Assembly (NCBI GenBank): GCA_945872405.1
Contig: CAMBZT010000011.1
Coordinates: forward strand, 1-53,010
DNA length: 53,010 bases
Direction: 5' to 3'
Origin: Chitinophaga pinensis
GTDB lineage: Bacteria; Bacteroidota; Bacteroidia; Chitinophagales; CAMDFR01
Part shown: piece by piece, positions 42,891-51,608 of the stretch
Layout: every line of letters begins with the position of its first letter
Position numbering within the stretch: the first letter of the stretch is position 1
Notes under the pieces: generated by a model
Databases searched by the model: none
What the model saw: only the letters and a program-made list of their open reading frames with translations
Told to the model about the DNA's origin: nothing
Made by a program: the position numbers and the translations under genes

Positions 42891-44189
42891 ATGAATATTT
42901 ACGAAAAATTATTAAAGAAGGAAACGAAATTAGCTGTGATAGGGTTGGGATATGTCGGTCTACCAATCGCATTAGAATTTGCTAGAAAAATTTCAGTTAT
43001 TGGATTTGACATCAACGCGCAAAGGGTAGATTTGATGAAGCAGGGTATTGATCCATCTTGCGAATTAGAAAAAGAAGCTTTTGATGGAACAGACATTCAA
43101 TTCACTTGCAATATTGATGATTTGAAGGAGGCTACTTTCTTTATTGTTGCGGTACCAACTCCGGTAGACATCCATAAAGTACCAGATTTAAAACCAGTTT
43201 TAGGTGCTTCCACAACTATTGGAAAAGTGTTGAAAAAGGGCGATTATGTAGTTTATGAATCAACAGTTTATCCAGGTTGTACCGAAGAAGATTGCGTACC
43301 GGTTTTAGAAAAAATGACAGGTCTTAAAATGGTTCAGGATTTTAAAATTGGTTATTCTCCAGAAAGAATCAATCCAGGTGACAAAGAACATACCATCACA
43401 AAAATATTAAAAGTAGTATCTGGTTGTGACCAAGAATCTTTGGATATTATTGCAGATGTCTATAAAATAGTAGTGCAAGCAGGTGTTCACAAGGCAAGTA
43501 GCATAAAGGTTGCAGAGGCTGCGAAAATTATTGAAAATACCCAGCGAGATGTGAATATCGCGCTGATGAACGAGCTATCACAAATTTTCGACCGAATGAA
43601 TATCAATACCTATGAAGTATTGGAAGCTGCAGGAACAAAATGGAATTTTTTGAAATTTAGTCCAGGATTGGTAGGCGGACATTGTATAGGGGTCGATCCA
43701 TACTATCTAACATACAAAGCGATTGCTCTAGGATATAAGCCAGAAGTAATTCTAAGTGGTCGTCGAATCAACGACAGCATGGGTGCCTATGTTGCGAAGA
43801 AACTAGTGCAACGATTGATAAAAGCGGATAAACAGCCGGGTCGATGTAAGGTTTTGGTGATGGGTGCTACTTTTAAAGAAAACGTAAGTGATATTAGAAA
43901 TAGTAAAGTAATTGATGTGATTGATGAACTTAAATCGTATTCTATTTCTGTTGATGTAGTTGATTGTTATGCCGATAAAGAGGATGTAAAGCACGAGTAT
44001 GGATTTGACTTATTGGATACGCCAACAAACGATTATGATGCAGTCATCATTGCAGTAAATCATAATGATTATACCAAATTGAACGAAGGAGAGATTACGA
44101 AGCTGATGAATGATGACAAAGGAATTTTAATTGACATTAAAGGAATCTTTAGAAACGATATCAAGAATTTGACCTATTGGTCTTTCTAG
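42891..44189 (+). CDS. UDP-N-acetylhexosamine 6-dehydrogenase (TviB/WbpO-like)
   Basis: This NAD-dependent four-electron dehydrogenase makes UDP-HexNAc uronic acids. The 432-residue protein has KLAVIGLGYVGLPIALEFA, VAVPTPVDIHKVPDL, YESTVYPGCTEEDCVPVLE, GYSPERINPGDKEH and the NTQRDVNIALMNELSQIF helix. Catalytic Cys is in GLVGGHCIGVDPYYLTYKA. YSPERINPGD and GGHCIGVDPYYL identify the TviB/WbpO group rather than Ugd. With the WbpP-like epimerase downstream it would give UDP-GalNAcA; alone it gives UDP-GlcNAcA for the WbpE/WbpD branch. Confidence 0.92.
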   Translation: MNIYEKLLKKETKLAVIGLGYVGLPIALEFARKISVIGFDINAQRVDLMKQGIDPSCELEKEAFDGTDIQFTCNIDDLKEATFFIVAVPTPVDIHKVPDLKPVLGASTTIGKVLKKGDYVVYESTVYPGCTEEDCVPVLEKMTGLKMVQDFKIGYSPERINPGDKEHTITKILKVVSGCDQESLDIIADVYKIVVQAGVHKASSIKVAEAAKIIENTQRDVNIALMNELSQIFDRMNINTYEVLEAAGTKWNFLKFSPGLVGGHCIGVDPYYLTYKAIALGYKPEVILSGRRINDSMGAYVAKKLVQRLIKADKQPGRCKVLVMGATFKENVSDIRNSKVIDVIDELKSYSISVDVVDCYADKEDVKHEYGFDLLDTPTNDYDAVIIAVNHNDYTKLNEGEITKLMNDDKGILIDIKGIFRNDIKNLTYWSF

Positions 44190-44217
44190 ATTTGGGGAGC
44201 AAACAAAAATATTCGAA

Positions 44218-45267
44218 ATGAAAATACTTATTACTGGAGGAGCTGGATTTATTGGTTCTCACGTTACCAGACGTTTCTTAACGAACTATCCAGCCTACAA
44301 GATTTATAATCTTGACAAGTTGACTTATGCAGGGAATTTAGAAAATCTAAAGGATATAGAATCAAATCCTAATTATCAGTTTGTATTAGGTGATATAGTT
44401 GATGCTTCTTTTATTAATAATCTATTTTCCACTCATTCATTCGACGCGGTTGTTCATCTTGCAGCAGAAAGCCATGTTGATAGATCGATTACCAATCCAC
44501 TTGAATTTGTTTTTACAAATGTTATTGGTACAGTTAATCTTTTGAATGCCGCAAAAAATAGCTGGAAAGAAAATTTTGAGGGGAAAATGTTTTATCATGT
44601 GAGCACTGATGAGGTGTATGGATCTCTTGGCTTAGAAGGCTTTTTTACAGAAAGTACTTCTTATGATCCTCATAGTCCTTATTCTGCCTCCAAAGCAAGT
44701 TCAGATCACTTTGTGAGAGCCTATCATGATACTTATGGATTACCGATTGTAATTTCAAATTGTTCAAATAATTATGGCTCTTTTCAATTTCCAGAAAAGC
44801 TAATTCCGCTTTGTATACATAATATCAAAAATAATAAGTCACTACCCGTTTATGGCGATGGCAAATATACTAGAGATTGGCTTTGGGTAGAAGATCATGC
44901 ACGAGCCATTGATTTGATTTTTCATAAGGGTAAAAATGGAGAGACCTATAATATTGGTGGTTTTAATGAATGGCAAAATATTGATTTGATTAAAGAACTA
45001 TGTCGAATAATGGATGAAAAATTAGATAGACCAAAGGGAACAGCTGAAAAATTAATTACATTCGTGAAAGATAGACCAGGCCATGATTTGAGATATGCTA
45101 TTGATGCCTCTAAAATCAATCGAGCTCTTGATTTTACGCCATCAGTTAAGTTTGAAGAAGGATTAGAGAAAACAGTTGAATGGTATCTTTCAAATGATGA
45201 ATGGATGAATAATGTAACCAGCGGTAATTATAAAAAATATTATGAAGCACAATACACAAATAGATAA
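44218..45267 (+). CDS. rfbB: dTDP-glucose 4,6-dehydratase
   Basis: RfbB converts dTDP-glucose to dTDP-4-keto-6-deoxyglucose. The 349-residue SDR has KILITGGAGFIGSHVTRRF, HLAAESHVDRSI, the catalytic STDEVYGSLG (Thr-Asp-Glu), Tyr-x3-Lys in YSASKASSDHFVRAY, and NCSNNYGSFQFPEKLIPL. All are diagnostic. It starts 28 bp after the dehydrogenase gene and is followed at once by the WbpP-like epimerase gene. Confidence 0.96.
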   Translation: MKILITGGAGFIGSHVTRRFLTNYPAYKIYNLDKLTYAGNLENLKDIESNPNYQFVLGDIVDASFINNLFSTHSFDAVVHLAAESHVDRSITNPLEFVFTNVIGTVNLLNAAKNSWKENFEGKMFYHVSTDEVYGSLGLEGFFTESTSYDPHSPYSASKASSDHFVRAYHDTYGLPIVISNCSNNYGSFQFPEKLIPLCIHNIKNNKSLPVYGDGKYTRDWLWVEDHARAIDLIFHKGKNGETYNIGGFNEWQNIDLIKELCRIMDEKLDRPKGTAEKLITFVKDRPGHDLRYAIDASKINRALDFTPSVKFEEGLEKTVEWYLSNDEWMNNVTSGNYKKYYEAQYTNR

Positions 45268-45271
45268 TATC

Positions 45272-46258
45272 ATGTATAATATTCCGTACCATACTGGTGA
45301 CTTATCCAAGTTGAATATCCTTGTTACGGGTGGCGCAGGATTTATAGGTTCGAATATTGTTGAGTATCTTATGAAATATGGCACTGGCAAAGTTCGTGTT
45401 CTGGACAATCTTAGTAATGGTAATTATATAAATATTGCCAAATATGAAAAGGATGATCGTTTTGAATTTATAGAAGGAGACATTTCAAGTATAGGAACTT
45501 GCCTTCAAGCATGTAAAGGAATCGACATGATTACTCATCAGGCAGCTCTAGGTTCAGTGCCTCGTAGTATTGCTGATCCCGCTCGTTCTAATAATGCCAA
45601 TGTTACTGGCTTCTTGAATATGCTGATAGCAGCAAAAGATTCAAATATAAAGAGAGTGGTATTTGCCTCCTCCTCTTCAGTATATGGAGATCATCCAGCA
45701 CTTCCAAAATTTGAAGATGTGATTGGTAGTCCACTATCTCCATATGCAGTTACAAAGCTTACAAATGAATTGTATGCCAAGGTTTTTGGGAGTACCTATG
45801 GAATGGAGATTATCGGACTTCGATATTTTAATATTTTTGGTCCAAACCAAGACCCAAACAATCCCTATGCTGCGGTGATTCCTATTTTTGTATCGAAAAC
45901 AATCAAAAGAGAAGAAGTATTTATAGATGGGGATGGAGAGCAAAGTCGTGATTTTACATTCATCGAAAATGCAGTACAAGCTAACGTAAAAGCCCTGCTG
46001 ACTTCAAATCCTGCTGCAGTGAATCAAATATACAATATTGCTGTAGGAGAAAATTTTTCAGTTAATTATCTATTTGATAAAATTCAAGAAATTTTGAAAG
46101 CAGACCATAAACCAACCTATAGAGACGCTAGAAAAGGTGATGTTAAAAATTCTTTGGCAGATATTTCGAAGGCAAGAAAATTGCTCGATTATGATCCGAA
46201 ATTTACGTTTGAACAAGGTTTGCCAATCACTGTAGAATATTTTGCTAAAATGTCATAG
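45272..46258 (+). CDS. UDP-GlcNAc/GlcNAcA C4-epimerase (WbpP/TviC-like)
   Basis: This SDR epimerase acts at C4 of UDP-N-acetylhexosamines or their uronates. I choose the ATG at 45272, just after the rfbB stop; an ATG at 45242 inside rfbB would add ten residues. The 328-residue protein has ILVTGGAGFIGSNIVEYL, HQAALGSVPRSIADP, ASSSSVYGDHPALPK, and SPYAVTKLTNELYA with the Tyr-x3-Lys pair. GLRYFNIFGPNQDPNNPYAAVIP is also present. These match WbpP/TviC closely, rather than the GalE group. Paired with the TviB-like dehydrogenase it would make UDP-GalNAcA, the Vi-antigen type precursor. Confidence 0.9.
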   Translation: MYNIPYHTGDLSKLNILVTGGAGFIGSNIVEYLMKYGTGKVRVLDNLSNGNYINIAKYEKDDRFEFIEGDISSIGTCLQACKGIDMITHQAALGSVPRSIADPARSNNANVTGFLNMLIAAKDSNIKRVVFASSSSVYGDHPALPKFEDVIGSPLSPYAVTKLTNELYAKVFGSTYGMEIIGLRYFNIFGPNQDPNNPYAAVIPIFVSKTIKREEVFIDGDGEQSRDFTFIENAVQANVKALLTSNPAAVNQIYNIAVGENFSVNYLFDKIQEILKADHKPTYRDARKGDVKNSLADISKARKLLDYDPKFTFEQGLPITVEYFAKMS

Positions 46259-46305
46259 AATGTATTCAAGCTATTCACCCATTCGTAAACTTTCAATTGT
46301 ATAAT

Positions 46306-46866
46306 ATGCCCTTTATAGAAACCGGATTTGAAGGAATGAAAATTTTTGAGCCAAATGTTTTTGAAGATAGCAGAGGCTATTTCATGGAAACATATAACAA
46401 AATGGTTTTTCTAATGGAAGCTAAAATCGACTCTAATTTCGTTCAGGATAATCGCTCTCTATCACACAGAGGCGTAGTAAGAGGTTTGCACTTCCAAACA
46501 GGAATTTCCGCGCAAGCTAAGTTAGTTACAGTTATAAATGGCGAAGTGATTGATGTAGTTGTAGATTGTAGAAAGGAGTCAGTAACCTATGGAAAATCAT
46601 ATGTTGTAACACTAAACACAGAAAATAAACGTCACTTATTTATTCCTAGAGGCTTTGCTCATGGTTTTTTGGTAACGAAAGACAATACAGAGTTTTCTTA
46701 TAAGTGTGATAATTTTTATCATAGAGAAAGCGAAAAGGGGATATCTATCCTAGACCCCATGCTTGATATTGAGATTCCTTTTACAAAAGAGGAAATGATT
46801 ATTTCTGAAAAAGATAAAGGATTACCTACTTTTATGGAGGTTCAAGATTTTCTTTATTTTAAATAA
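46306..46866 (+). CDS. rfbC: dTDP-4-dehydrorhamnose 3,5-epimerase
   Basis: RfbC epimerises dTDP-4-keto-6-deoxyglucose at C3 and C5. I choose the ATG at 46306 (MPFIETGFEGMKIFEPNVFED) over a TTG 9 bp earlier. The 186-residue cupin has DSRGYFMETYN, FVQDNRSLSHRGVVRGLHFQ (with the catalytic His), KLVTVINGEVIDVVVDCRK and FIPRGFAHGFLV. Motif order is complete. It is separated from the epimerase by 47 bp and from rfbD by 13 bp. Confidence 0.95.
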   Translation: MPFIETGFEGMKIFEPNVFEDSRGYFMETYNKMVFLMEAKIDSNFVQDNRSLSHRGVVRGLHFQTGISAQAKLVTVINGEVIDVVVDCRKESVTYGKSYVVTLNTENKRHLFIPRGFAHGFLVTKDNTEFSYKCDNFYHRESEKGISILDPMLDIEIPFTKEEMIISEKDKGLPTFMEVQDFLYFK

Positions 46867-46879
46867 TTTATACCTCAAA

Positions 46880-47752
46880 ATGTCTTCAAAAAAAATTCTT
46901 ATTACAGGTGCAAATGGACAATTAGGATCTGCGCTAAATTTGATATTAGGTCAATATCCTAGCCTCTATGAATTAATAAATACAGGACATCAAGAGTTGG
47001 ATATCACTGACAAAGACAGGGTGGAGGAGTATATTGCCAAAACACTTCCTCATTTCGTTATAAACTGTGCTGCTTATACAGCCGTAGATAAGGCAGAATC
47101 AGAGATTGATATCGCTACTGCAATAAACGTAGAAGGGGTAAGAAATTTGGCTAGAGCTGCCAACTTACATAAGCTACCAATCATTCATATCTCAACTGAC
47201 TTTGTTTTTGATGGAAAAACATCTATTCCTTTGGTGGAAGATAGTTTTTGTAATCCGATAAATGTATATGGAAGTTCTAAATACAAAGGAGAGCAGGCTG
47301 CTCAGGCTGAAAATTCAAAACATTTTATTATTAGAACCTCTTGGTTGTATTCTTCGGTGGGTCATAATTTTCTAAAATCTATTACCAAACTCGCAACGGA
47401 ACGGAGCACTCTTAGCATTGTTTTTGATCAAATTGGAACGCCTACTTTTGCAAATGATTTGGCTCTCGCAGTAAAAAAAATTATAGATTCCGAGCTTGCT
47501 GCTTATGGGGTGTATCACTTTTCTAATGAAGGGGTGGCCTCTTGGTATGATTTTGCTAAAGAATTGATTGACATACAAGGAATCAATTGTGAAATTGTAC
47601 CTATTGTTTCTTCCGAGTACCATACTCCTGCAAAGCGTCCAGCTTATAGTGTCTTGAATAAAAGCAAGATAAAAGCGACATTTCAAATCGAAATTCCATA
47701 TTGGAAAGATAGTTTGAGAGCTTGTATTCTGGAGATGAATTCAGTTGAATAG
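46880..47752 (+). CDS. rfbD: dTDP-4-dehydrorhamnose reductase
   Basis: RfbD reduces dTDP-4-keto-rhamnose to dTDP-L-rhamnose. The 290-residue SDR has KILITGANGQLGSALN, INCAAYTAVDKAESE, HISTDFVFDG and the catalytic NVYGSSKYKGEQAA. RTSWLYSSVGHNFLKSI and TPAKRPAYSVLNKSKI near the C-terminus are typical. It is the last gene of the cluster and abuts a convergent gene with no gap. RfbA, which makes dTDP-glucose, is not in the window. Confidence 0.95.
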   Translation: MSSKKILITGANGQLGSALNLILGQYPSLYELINTGHQELDITDKDRVEEYIAKTLPHFVINCAAYTAVDKAESEIDIATAINVEGVRNLARAANLHKLPIIHISTDFVFDGKTSIPLVEDSFCNPINVYGSSKYKGEQAAQAENSKHFIIRTSWLYSSVGHNFLKSITKLATERSTLSIVFDQIGTPTFANDLALAVKKIIDSELAAYGVYHFSNEGVASWYDFAKELIDIQGINCEIVPIVSSEYHTPAKRPAYSVLNKSKIKATFQIEIPYWKDSLRACILEMNSVE

Positions 47753-48346
47753 CTAATCAATAAAAATTTTACCACGTTGCAGTTTATTACCTCTTTCATC
47801 GGTAAGCATAAAAACGTAGAAGCCATGATGTAGATTGTTGTTATCAAATTCCACCTTGCTATCAATAATTTCATCAACTTCAGAAAGAATTCTTCCATTC
47901 ATGTCTGCTAATGTGAATTTCAAGCTTTTTAAAGAATTATTCAGAAAGTAAATAGTGGTGTTATTAGTATTGTTTTTTACAGAATATCCAAAATTATTGA
48001 AAGACACGAAGTATATAGCTAGGATGTTAGAGTACTGTCTCCCACCAAAAAGTAAGCGGTAGTAATTGATAGAGTTTGGAATCGGTCTAATATCAATAAA
48101 ACTAAAAGACTGAGCAAAATCAGCGCTACCACAAACTCCGTAAATGCTTCCAACTCGGTCGAATTGAGTCGAGTCAAAAGACCGCTCGATGTCTGTTCCA
48201 TCGCAAGTACTTCCTCTATCAATTTTCCAACTCAAGTATACGTCATTTTCATTTTGACTTACATTAAAAGTAAAATTTACCTCTTGAGAGTAAACGGGCA
48301 AAAAGAGATAAGCAGTAAGAAAGAAAGTCAAACTATAAGAATACAT
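47753..48346 (-). CDS. Secreted protein with C-terminal sorting-like domain
   Basis: I start it at 48346, where a signal peptide begins (MYSYSLTFFLTAYLFLPVYSQ). An ATG at 48442 adds 32 residues that would precede the signal peptide. The 197-residue product has a fibronectin-III-like region (about 22-115, with FNVSQNENDVYLSWKID and NYYRLLFGG). It ends in a domain that resembles a T9SS type A sorting domain (FTLADMNGRIL, LHHGFYVFMLTDERG), although the YPNP opening motif is missing. No function is recognised. It abuts rfbD convergently. A minus-strand TATATTTG box at 48387-48380 could be its -7 element. Confidence 0.65.
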   Translation of the reverse strand: MYSYSLTFFLTAYLFLPVYSQEVNFTFNVSQNENDVYLSWKIDRGSTCDGTDIERSFDSTQFDRVGSIYGVCGSADFAQSFSFIDIRPIPNSINYYRLLFGGRQYSNILAIYFVSFNNFGYSVKNNTNNTTIYFLNNSLKSLKFTLADMNGRILSEVDEIIDSKVEFDNNNLHHGFYVFMLTDERGNKLQRGKIFID

Positions 48347-48581
48347 ATTTTTAGAACGAATCGTGATTGGAATTATTGTCAAATATAAATATTTGATGAA
48401 ATCCTTGAAGATGGTGTCTGTTAAGTTTAACTCGACTTGCATATACTTAGGCAGGATTAAAACAATTCTGTTACGTAATTGGTAGGTGGGTTAGAAATTA
48501 TGGATAAAGGAAGAATTAGTTTCCTGCTATGAATACTGAATTTTTCTTATTTACTTTGCAATAAAACCGAAATTAACTTTT

Positions 48582-49499
48582 ATGATCAAGACAATTTTTT
48601 TACTACTCTTCGCTGTTATTATCATTCCATTTATTGCATTCTTTTTTGATGATCCTCTACTACTAGTGCAAAAAGAAATGTTGATGAATATGGTTTATCT
48701 CATGGCGGGAGTCGCAATTAGTTGCTTTGTTTTGAGTTTAATTACAAATAATTGTAGTCAGGTAGATAAGCTCTGGAGTGTCATTCCTATAGTTTATGTA
48801 TGGTACTTTGCCTATGCGGGAGGATTTGATCCGCGAATGACCCTGATGGCTATTCTGGTTACGATTTGGGGCGTACGACTAACTTATAATTTTGGTAGAA
48901 GAGGTGGTTATTCGTGGAAGTTTTGGACAGGAGAGGAGGATTATAGATGGGAAGTATTAAAAAAGAATCCTGCCTTGAGTGGAAAGGTACGATGGACTCT
49001 TTTTAATTTTTTCTTTATTTCATTTTATCAATTAACATTAATATTATTCTTTACACTTCCTATGGTTGTAGCCTATCAAGGTAAAGACAAGCCATTGGGT
49101 GTTTGGGATTTGATACTTGCTTTAATTATCATTGGCTTAGTGGTTATAGAAACAATAGGCGACCAACAACAATATAATTATCAAACAGAAAAGTATAGAA
49201 GAAAAAATGCAGGAGAAAAATTAGAAGGGGACTATGCAAAAGGTTTTATTGATACAGGTTTGTGGGGAAAGGTCCGTCATCCTAATTATTCCTCCGAGCA
49301 AAGCATTTGGATTGTGTTTTATTTGTTTAGCGTAGTGGCTACAGGAAATTGGATCAATTGGTCTTTAGCTGGAGCTGTTTTGTTAGTGATTCTCTTTCAG
49401 GGTAGTGCTGATTTTAGTGAAAATATATCCTTAGAAAAATATCCAGACTACAAAAACTATATCAAAAGGATACCTAGATTTTTGCCGAAGCTGTGGTAA
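48582..49499 (+). CDS. DUF1295 / steroid 5-alpha-reductase-like membrane protein
   Basis: This 305-residue integral membrane protein has about eight hydrophobic segments. It has the DUF1295 pattern: NCSQVDKLWSVIPIVYVWYFA near residue 60, LVTIWGVRLTYNFGRRGGYSWKFWTGEEDYRW near 105, and the C-terminal GLWGKVRHPNYSSEQSIW with LEKYPDYKNYIKRIPRFLP. The RHPNY motif is shared with 5-alpha-reductases and isoprenylcysteine methyltransferases, where it lies in the cofactor-binding region. The substrate is not known; a lipid or sterol-like molecule is likely. It is monocistronic and convergent with the next gene. Confidence 0.87.
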   Translation: MIKTIFLLLFAVIIIPFIAFFFDDPLLLVQKEMLMNMVYLMAGVAISCFVLSLITNNCSQVDKLWSVIPIVYVWYFAYAGGFDPRMTLMAILVTIWGVRLTYNFGRRGGYSWKFWTGEEDYRWEVLKKNPALSGKVRWTLFNFFFISFYQLTLILFFTLPMVVAYQGKDKPLGVWDLILALIIIGLVVIETIGDQQQYNYQTEKYRRKNAGEKLEGDYAKGFIDTGLWGKVRHPNYSSEQSIWIVFYLFSVVATGNWINWSLAGAVLLVILFQGSADFSENISLEKYPDYKNYIKRIPRFLPKLW

Positions 49500-49509
49500 T
49501 AATCTGAAG

Positions 49510-50712
49510 TTAACTTCTGATGAGTTTGGCCATGTAAAATCCATCATAACCAGTTTCTGAGCTAAGAATACTTCTACTCTCTAAAAGTTTAAAATTTGGA
49601 TGCTCGTCAAGAAATCTGCTTATCTGCTGTTCATTTTCTATTGGTAAAACACTGCAAGTAGCATAAACCATTACACCACCTTTCTTAAGCATTTCACTAT
49701 AGTTAGTCAGAATAGTTTGTTGTGTTTGAATCAATTTTTCTAATTTATCGGCAGTTAATTTGAACTTATCATCTGGATTTCTACGAAAGACTCCAGAGCC
49801 GCTGCAAGGCACATCAAGGAGTAATCTGTCTGCGAACATGCGATATCTTTCAATCATTTTTGAATCGGCAAGTACCACAGTTTCTACTTTATTAAATCGA
49901 GCTTTTTCAACTCTTCGCTGAAGTTCTTTTAGCTTTTTAATCTCAATATCCATGGCAATGATTCGTCCACTATTACGCATGATATCAGCCATATGTAATG
50001 ATTTCCCACCGGCCCCAGCACAGGCATCTATCACTATCTGTCCTTCTTTAATATCTAAAAGAGAGGTGACCATTTGAGAAGATACGTCTTGAACTTCAAA
50101 CATTCCCTCTTTAAACATCGCATTACTTTGAAGATTTATTCGCTTGTCAAGTATCAATGCAGAGGGAGTTTCGGGAATACCAGAGGCAATCACTTGTTCT
50201 CTAAGCAACATGTCAATAATTTTTTCAGACTTTACTTTTGAACTATTAACTCTAAGTACTAATGGAGCTTCTGCATTTTGAGCAATCATTTCAGGTTCCC
50301 ATCTCTCGCCAAGTTGTTTTCTTCCCATTGTATCTAACCAATCTGGAATAGATTCTTTTAAGGCGAAAATCAATTCACTTTCAGCTATTCTCTCCTTTAT
50401 TGTTTCTTGGTTAAAAGATTTAAATTCAGCCCATTCTGGCAATTCTTCATTGTGCAGTTGCATCCAAACGGCAATCAAGCCCCACATGAGTTCGAGATTC
50501 TGTGACGGAGCTAAGTTTAGAATATACCAATATCTTCTCCAATATCTAGTGATTTCATACGTAAAGTTGGCTGCCGCTTTTCTATCTCTTGATCCCCATT
50601 TTGGTTGACTCTCAAGCATTTTTTGTACTGCAACATGGTCCTTTACTTCCTGAAAGAAAATTTGATGTAGCGTATAGAGTATTGGTTGGAAAAGGTTCTT
50701 GTGAAATTTCAT
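49510..50712 (-). CDS. RsmB/NOP family RNA (cytosine-5) methyltransferase
   Basis: This 400-residue enzyme uses SAM to methylate C5 of cytosine in rRNA. The N-terminal part (about 1-150) has an RNA-binding NusB-like helical region; the catalytic part has motif I DACAGAGGKSLHMADIM (about 230-246). The motif IV cysteine lies in LLDVPCSGSGVFRRNPDDK and the motif VI cysteine in YATCSVLPIENEQQI. Both catalytic cysteines are present. The exact target base is not determinable; RsmB acts on 16S C967 in E. coli. Confidence 0.92.
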   Translation of the reverse strand: MKFHKNLFQPILYTLHQIFFQEVKDHVAVQKMLESQPKWGSRDRKAAANFTYEITRYWRRYWYILNLAPSQNLELMWGLIAVWMQLHNEELPEWAEFKSFNQETIKERIAESELIFALKESIPDWLDTMGRKQLGERWEPEMIAQNAEAPLVLRVNSSKVKSEKIIDMLLREQVIASGIPETPSALILDKRINLQSNAMFKEGMFEVQDVSSQMVTSLLDIKEGQIVIDACAGAGGKSLHMADIMRNSGRIIAMDIEIKKLKELQRRVEKARFNKVETVVLADSKMIERYRMFADRLLLDVPCSGSGVFRRNPDDKFKLTADKLEKLIQTQQTILTNYSEMLKKGGVMVYATCSVLPIENEQQISRFLDEHPNFKLLESRSILSSETGYDGFYMAKLIRS

Positions 50713-50811
50713 AATTTAAGACTAAATGTTGCGCTTTACTTTGTTTGCGATGTAAAGTTATAAACTAATCTAAATGTTATCTACTATAAATCTTTAGAAC
50801 TTCTTTCTGCT

Positions 50812-50838
50812 AAAAAAAAAGTCGAGCAATTGCTCGAC
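50812..50838 (-). terminator. Terminator downstream of the ECF sigma gene
   Basis: An 18-bp perfect palindrome (50821-50838, arms GTCGAGCAA/TTGCTCGAC) is followed on the minus strand by nine T residues. Confidence 0.92.
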
Positions 50839-50862
50839 CTCTTACTTATTAAAAACACACAA

Positions 50863-51387
50863 TTAGAGTTTGTAGCTACGATCGATTCCTCTGTGCACCA
50901 ATACTTCTTGCATCTCCTTTTTTGCAAGAAAAATTCTACTCTTTACCGTTCCTAAGGGAACATTCAGTGAACTAGAAATTTCTTCATACTTAAAGCCTTC
51001 ATGATGCATTACAAAGGGCTTACTTAACTCTGGTTTAATTGACTTCAAAACCGTATCTAATTCATCTTGTAGTAATTGCCTGTCTGCTAGGTTAAAAGAT
51101 TTGATTTTACAATTGTTTAATAGAATATCGTTATCAACTGGGTCAGTTACCATTTGATATTTTGATTTTTTTCTGTAATTATTTATGAATATGTTTTTCA
51201 TAACCGTATAAAGCCAAGCTTTAAGATTTGTGTCTGGTTTAAACTTATCAAAATTCTTTAAGGCTCTATATATTGTATCTTGAATAAGATCTTCAGCATC
51301 TTCACTATTTTTAGTCATATTGAAGGCAAATGGCTTCAATGATTTAGAAAGCGCTGGTAGTTGTATGTAAAAAGCTGATTTTGTCAT
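50863..51387 (-). CDS. ECF-type RNA polymerase sigma factor
   Basis: This 174-residue sigma-70 family factor has only regions 2 and 4. Region 2 (about 15-75) has EDAEDLIQDTIYRALKNFDKF and NLKAWLYTVMKNIFINNYRKK. Region 4 (about 115-165) has FVMHHEGFKYEEISSSLNVPLGTVKSRIFLAKKEM, the helix-turn-helix that binds the -35 box. No anti-sigma factor gene is beside it in the window. The CarH-like regulator lies 460 bp upstream in the same direction. The region before the sigma gene carries copies of a 13-bp element also found before the regulator gene, so it may be under that regulator's control. Confidence 0.93.
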   Translation of the reverse strand: MTKSAFYIQLPALSKSLKPFAFNMTKNSEDAEDLIQDTIYRALKNFDKFKPDTNLKAWLYTVMKNIFINNYRKKSKYQMVTDPVDNDILLNNCKIKSFNLADRQLLQDELDTVLKSIKPELSKPFVMHHEGFKYEEISSSLNVPLGTVKSRIFLAKKEMQEVLVHRGIDRSYKL

Positions 51388-51429
51388 GATAAATTCTTTT
51401 AAAGTTCGTTTTGTTTAAGATTTGTATTG

Positions 51430-51437
51430 CAAAGCTA
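51430..51437 (-). promoter_or_regulatory. -7 box of the ECF sigma gene
   Basis: Minus-strand TAGCTTTG matches TAnnTTTG, 42 bp before the sigma start codon. It is contained in the first copy of the 13-bp operator-like element, so a bound regulator would cover the promoter. No clear -33 TTG at the usual distance. Confidence 0.45.
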
Positions 51438-51442
51438 AACAA
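51430..51442 (-). promoter_or_regulatory. Candidate operator, copy 1 (TTGTTTAGCTTTG)
   Basis: Reading on the minus strand this is TTGTTTAGCTTTG; its other strand contains CTAAACAA, which fits the TnnACAA core reported for CarA/CarH operators. It overlaps the sigma -7 box. Near-identical copies are at 51538-51550 and 52771-52783. Confidence 0.5.
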
Positions 51443-51519
51443 AAAATAAAAAGTAGTATGCATCTCTGGGCTTAGAATCAGAATAAACGTCTATATTGTT
51501 AATAATCAGACTAATAAAA

Positions 51520-51550
51520 TGTTTAGCAAATAGTTAAAAAAGCTAAACAA
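51520..51550. promoter_or_regulatory. Candidate operator, inverted pair (copy 2 half-site and copy 3)
   Basis: TGTTTAGC at 51520-51527 is the inverse of GCTAAACA within 51542-51550, with 14 bp between. Copy 3 of the 13-mer (minus strand TTGTTTAGCTTTT) spans 51538-51550. A related TTAACAA core lies at 51496-51502 (minus strand). The pair lies 130-160 bp upstream of the sigma start codon. Confidence 0.45.
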
Positions 51551-51608
51551 GATTGATTTAAGTTTTAATAATCGTAGTCCTTATCGGAATTTTAAAAGAG
51601 GATGTATT

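Noticed and set aside
45340-45360. tRNA T-loop-like GGTTCGAAT
   Set aside because: It lies inside the epimerase coding sequence with no acceptor or anticodon stem around it; no tRNA was found in the window.
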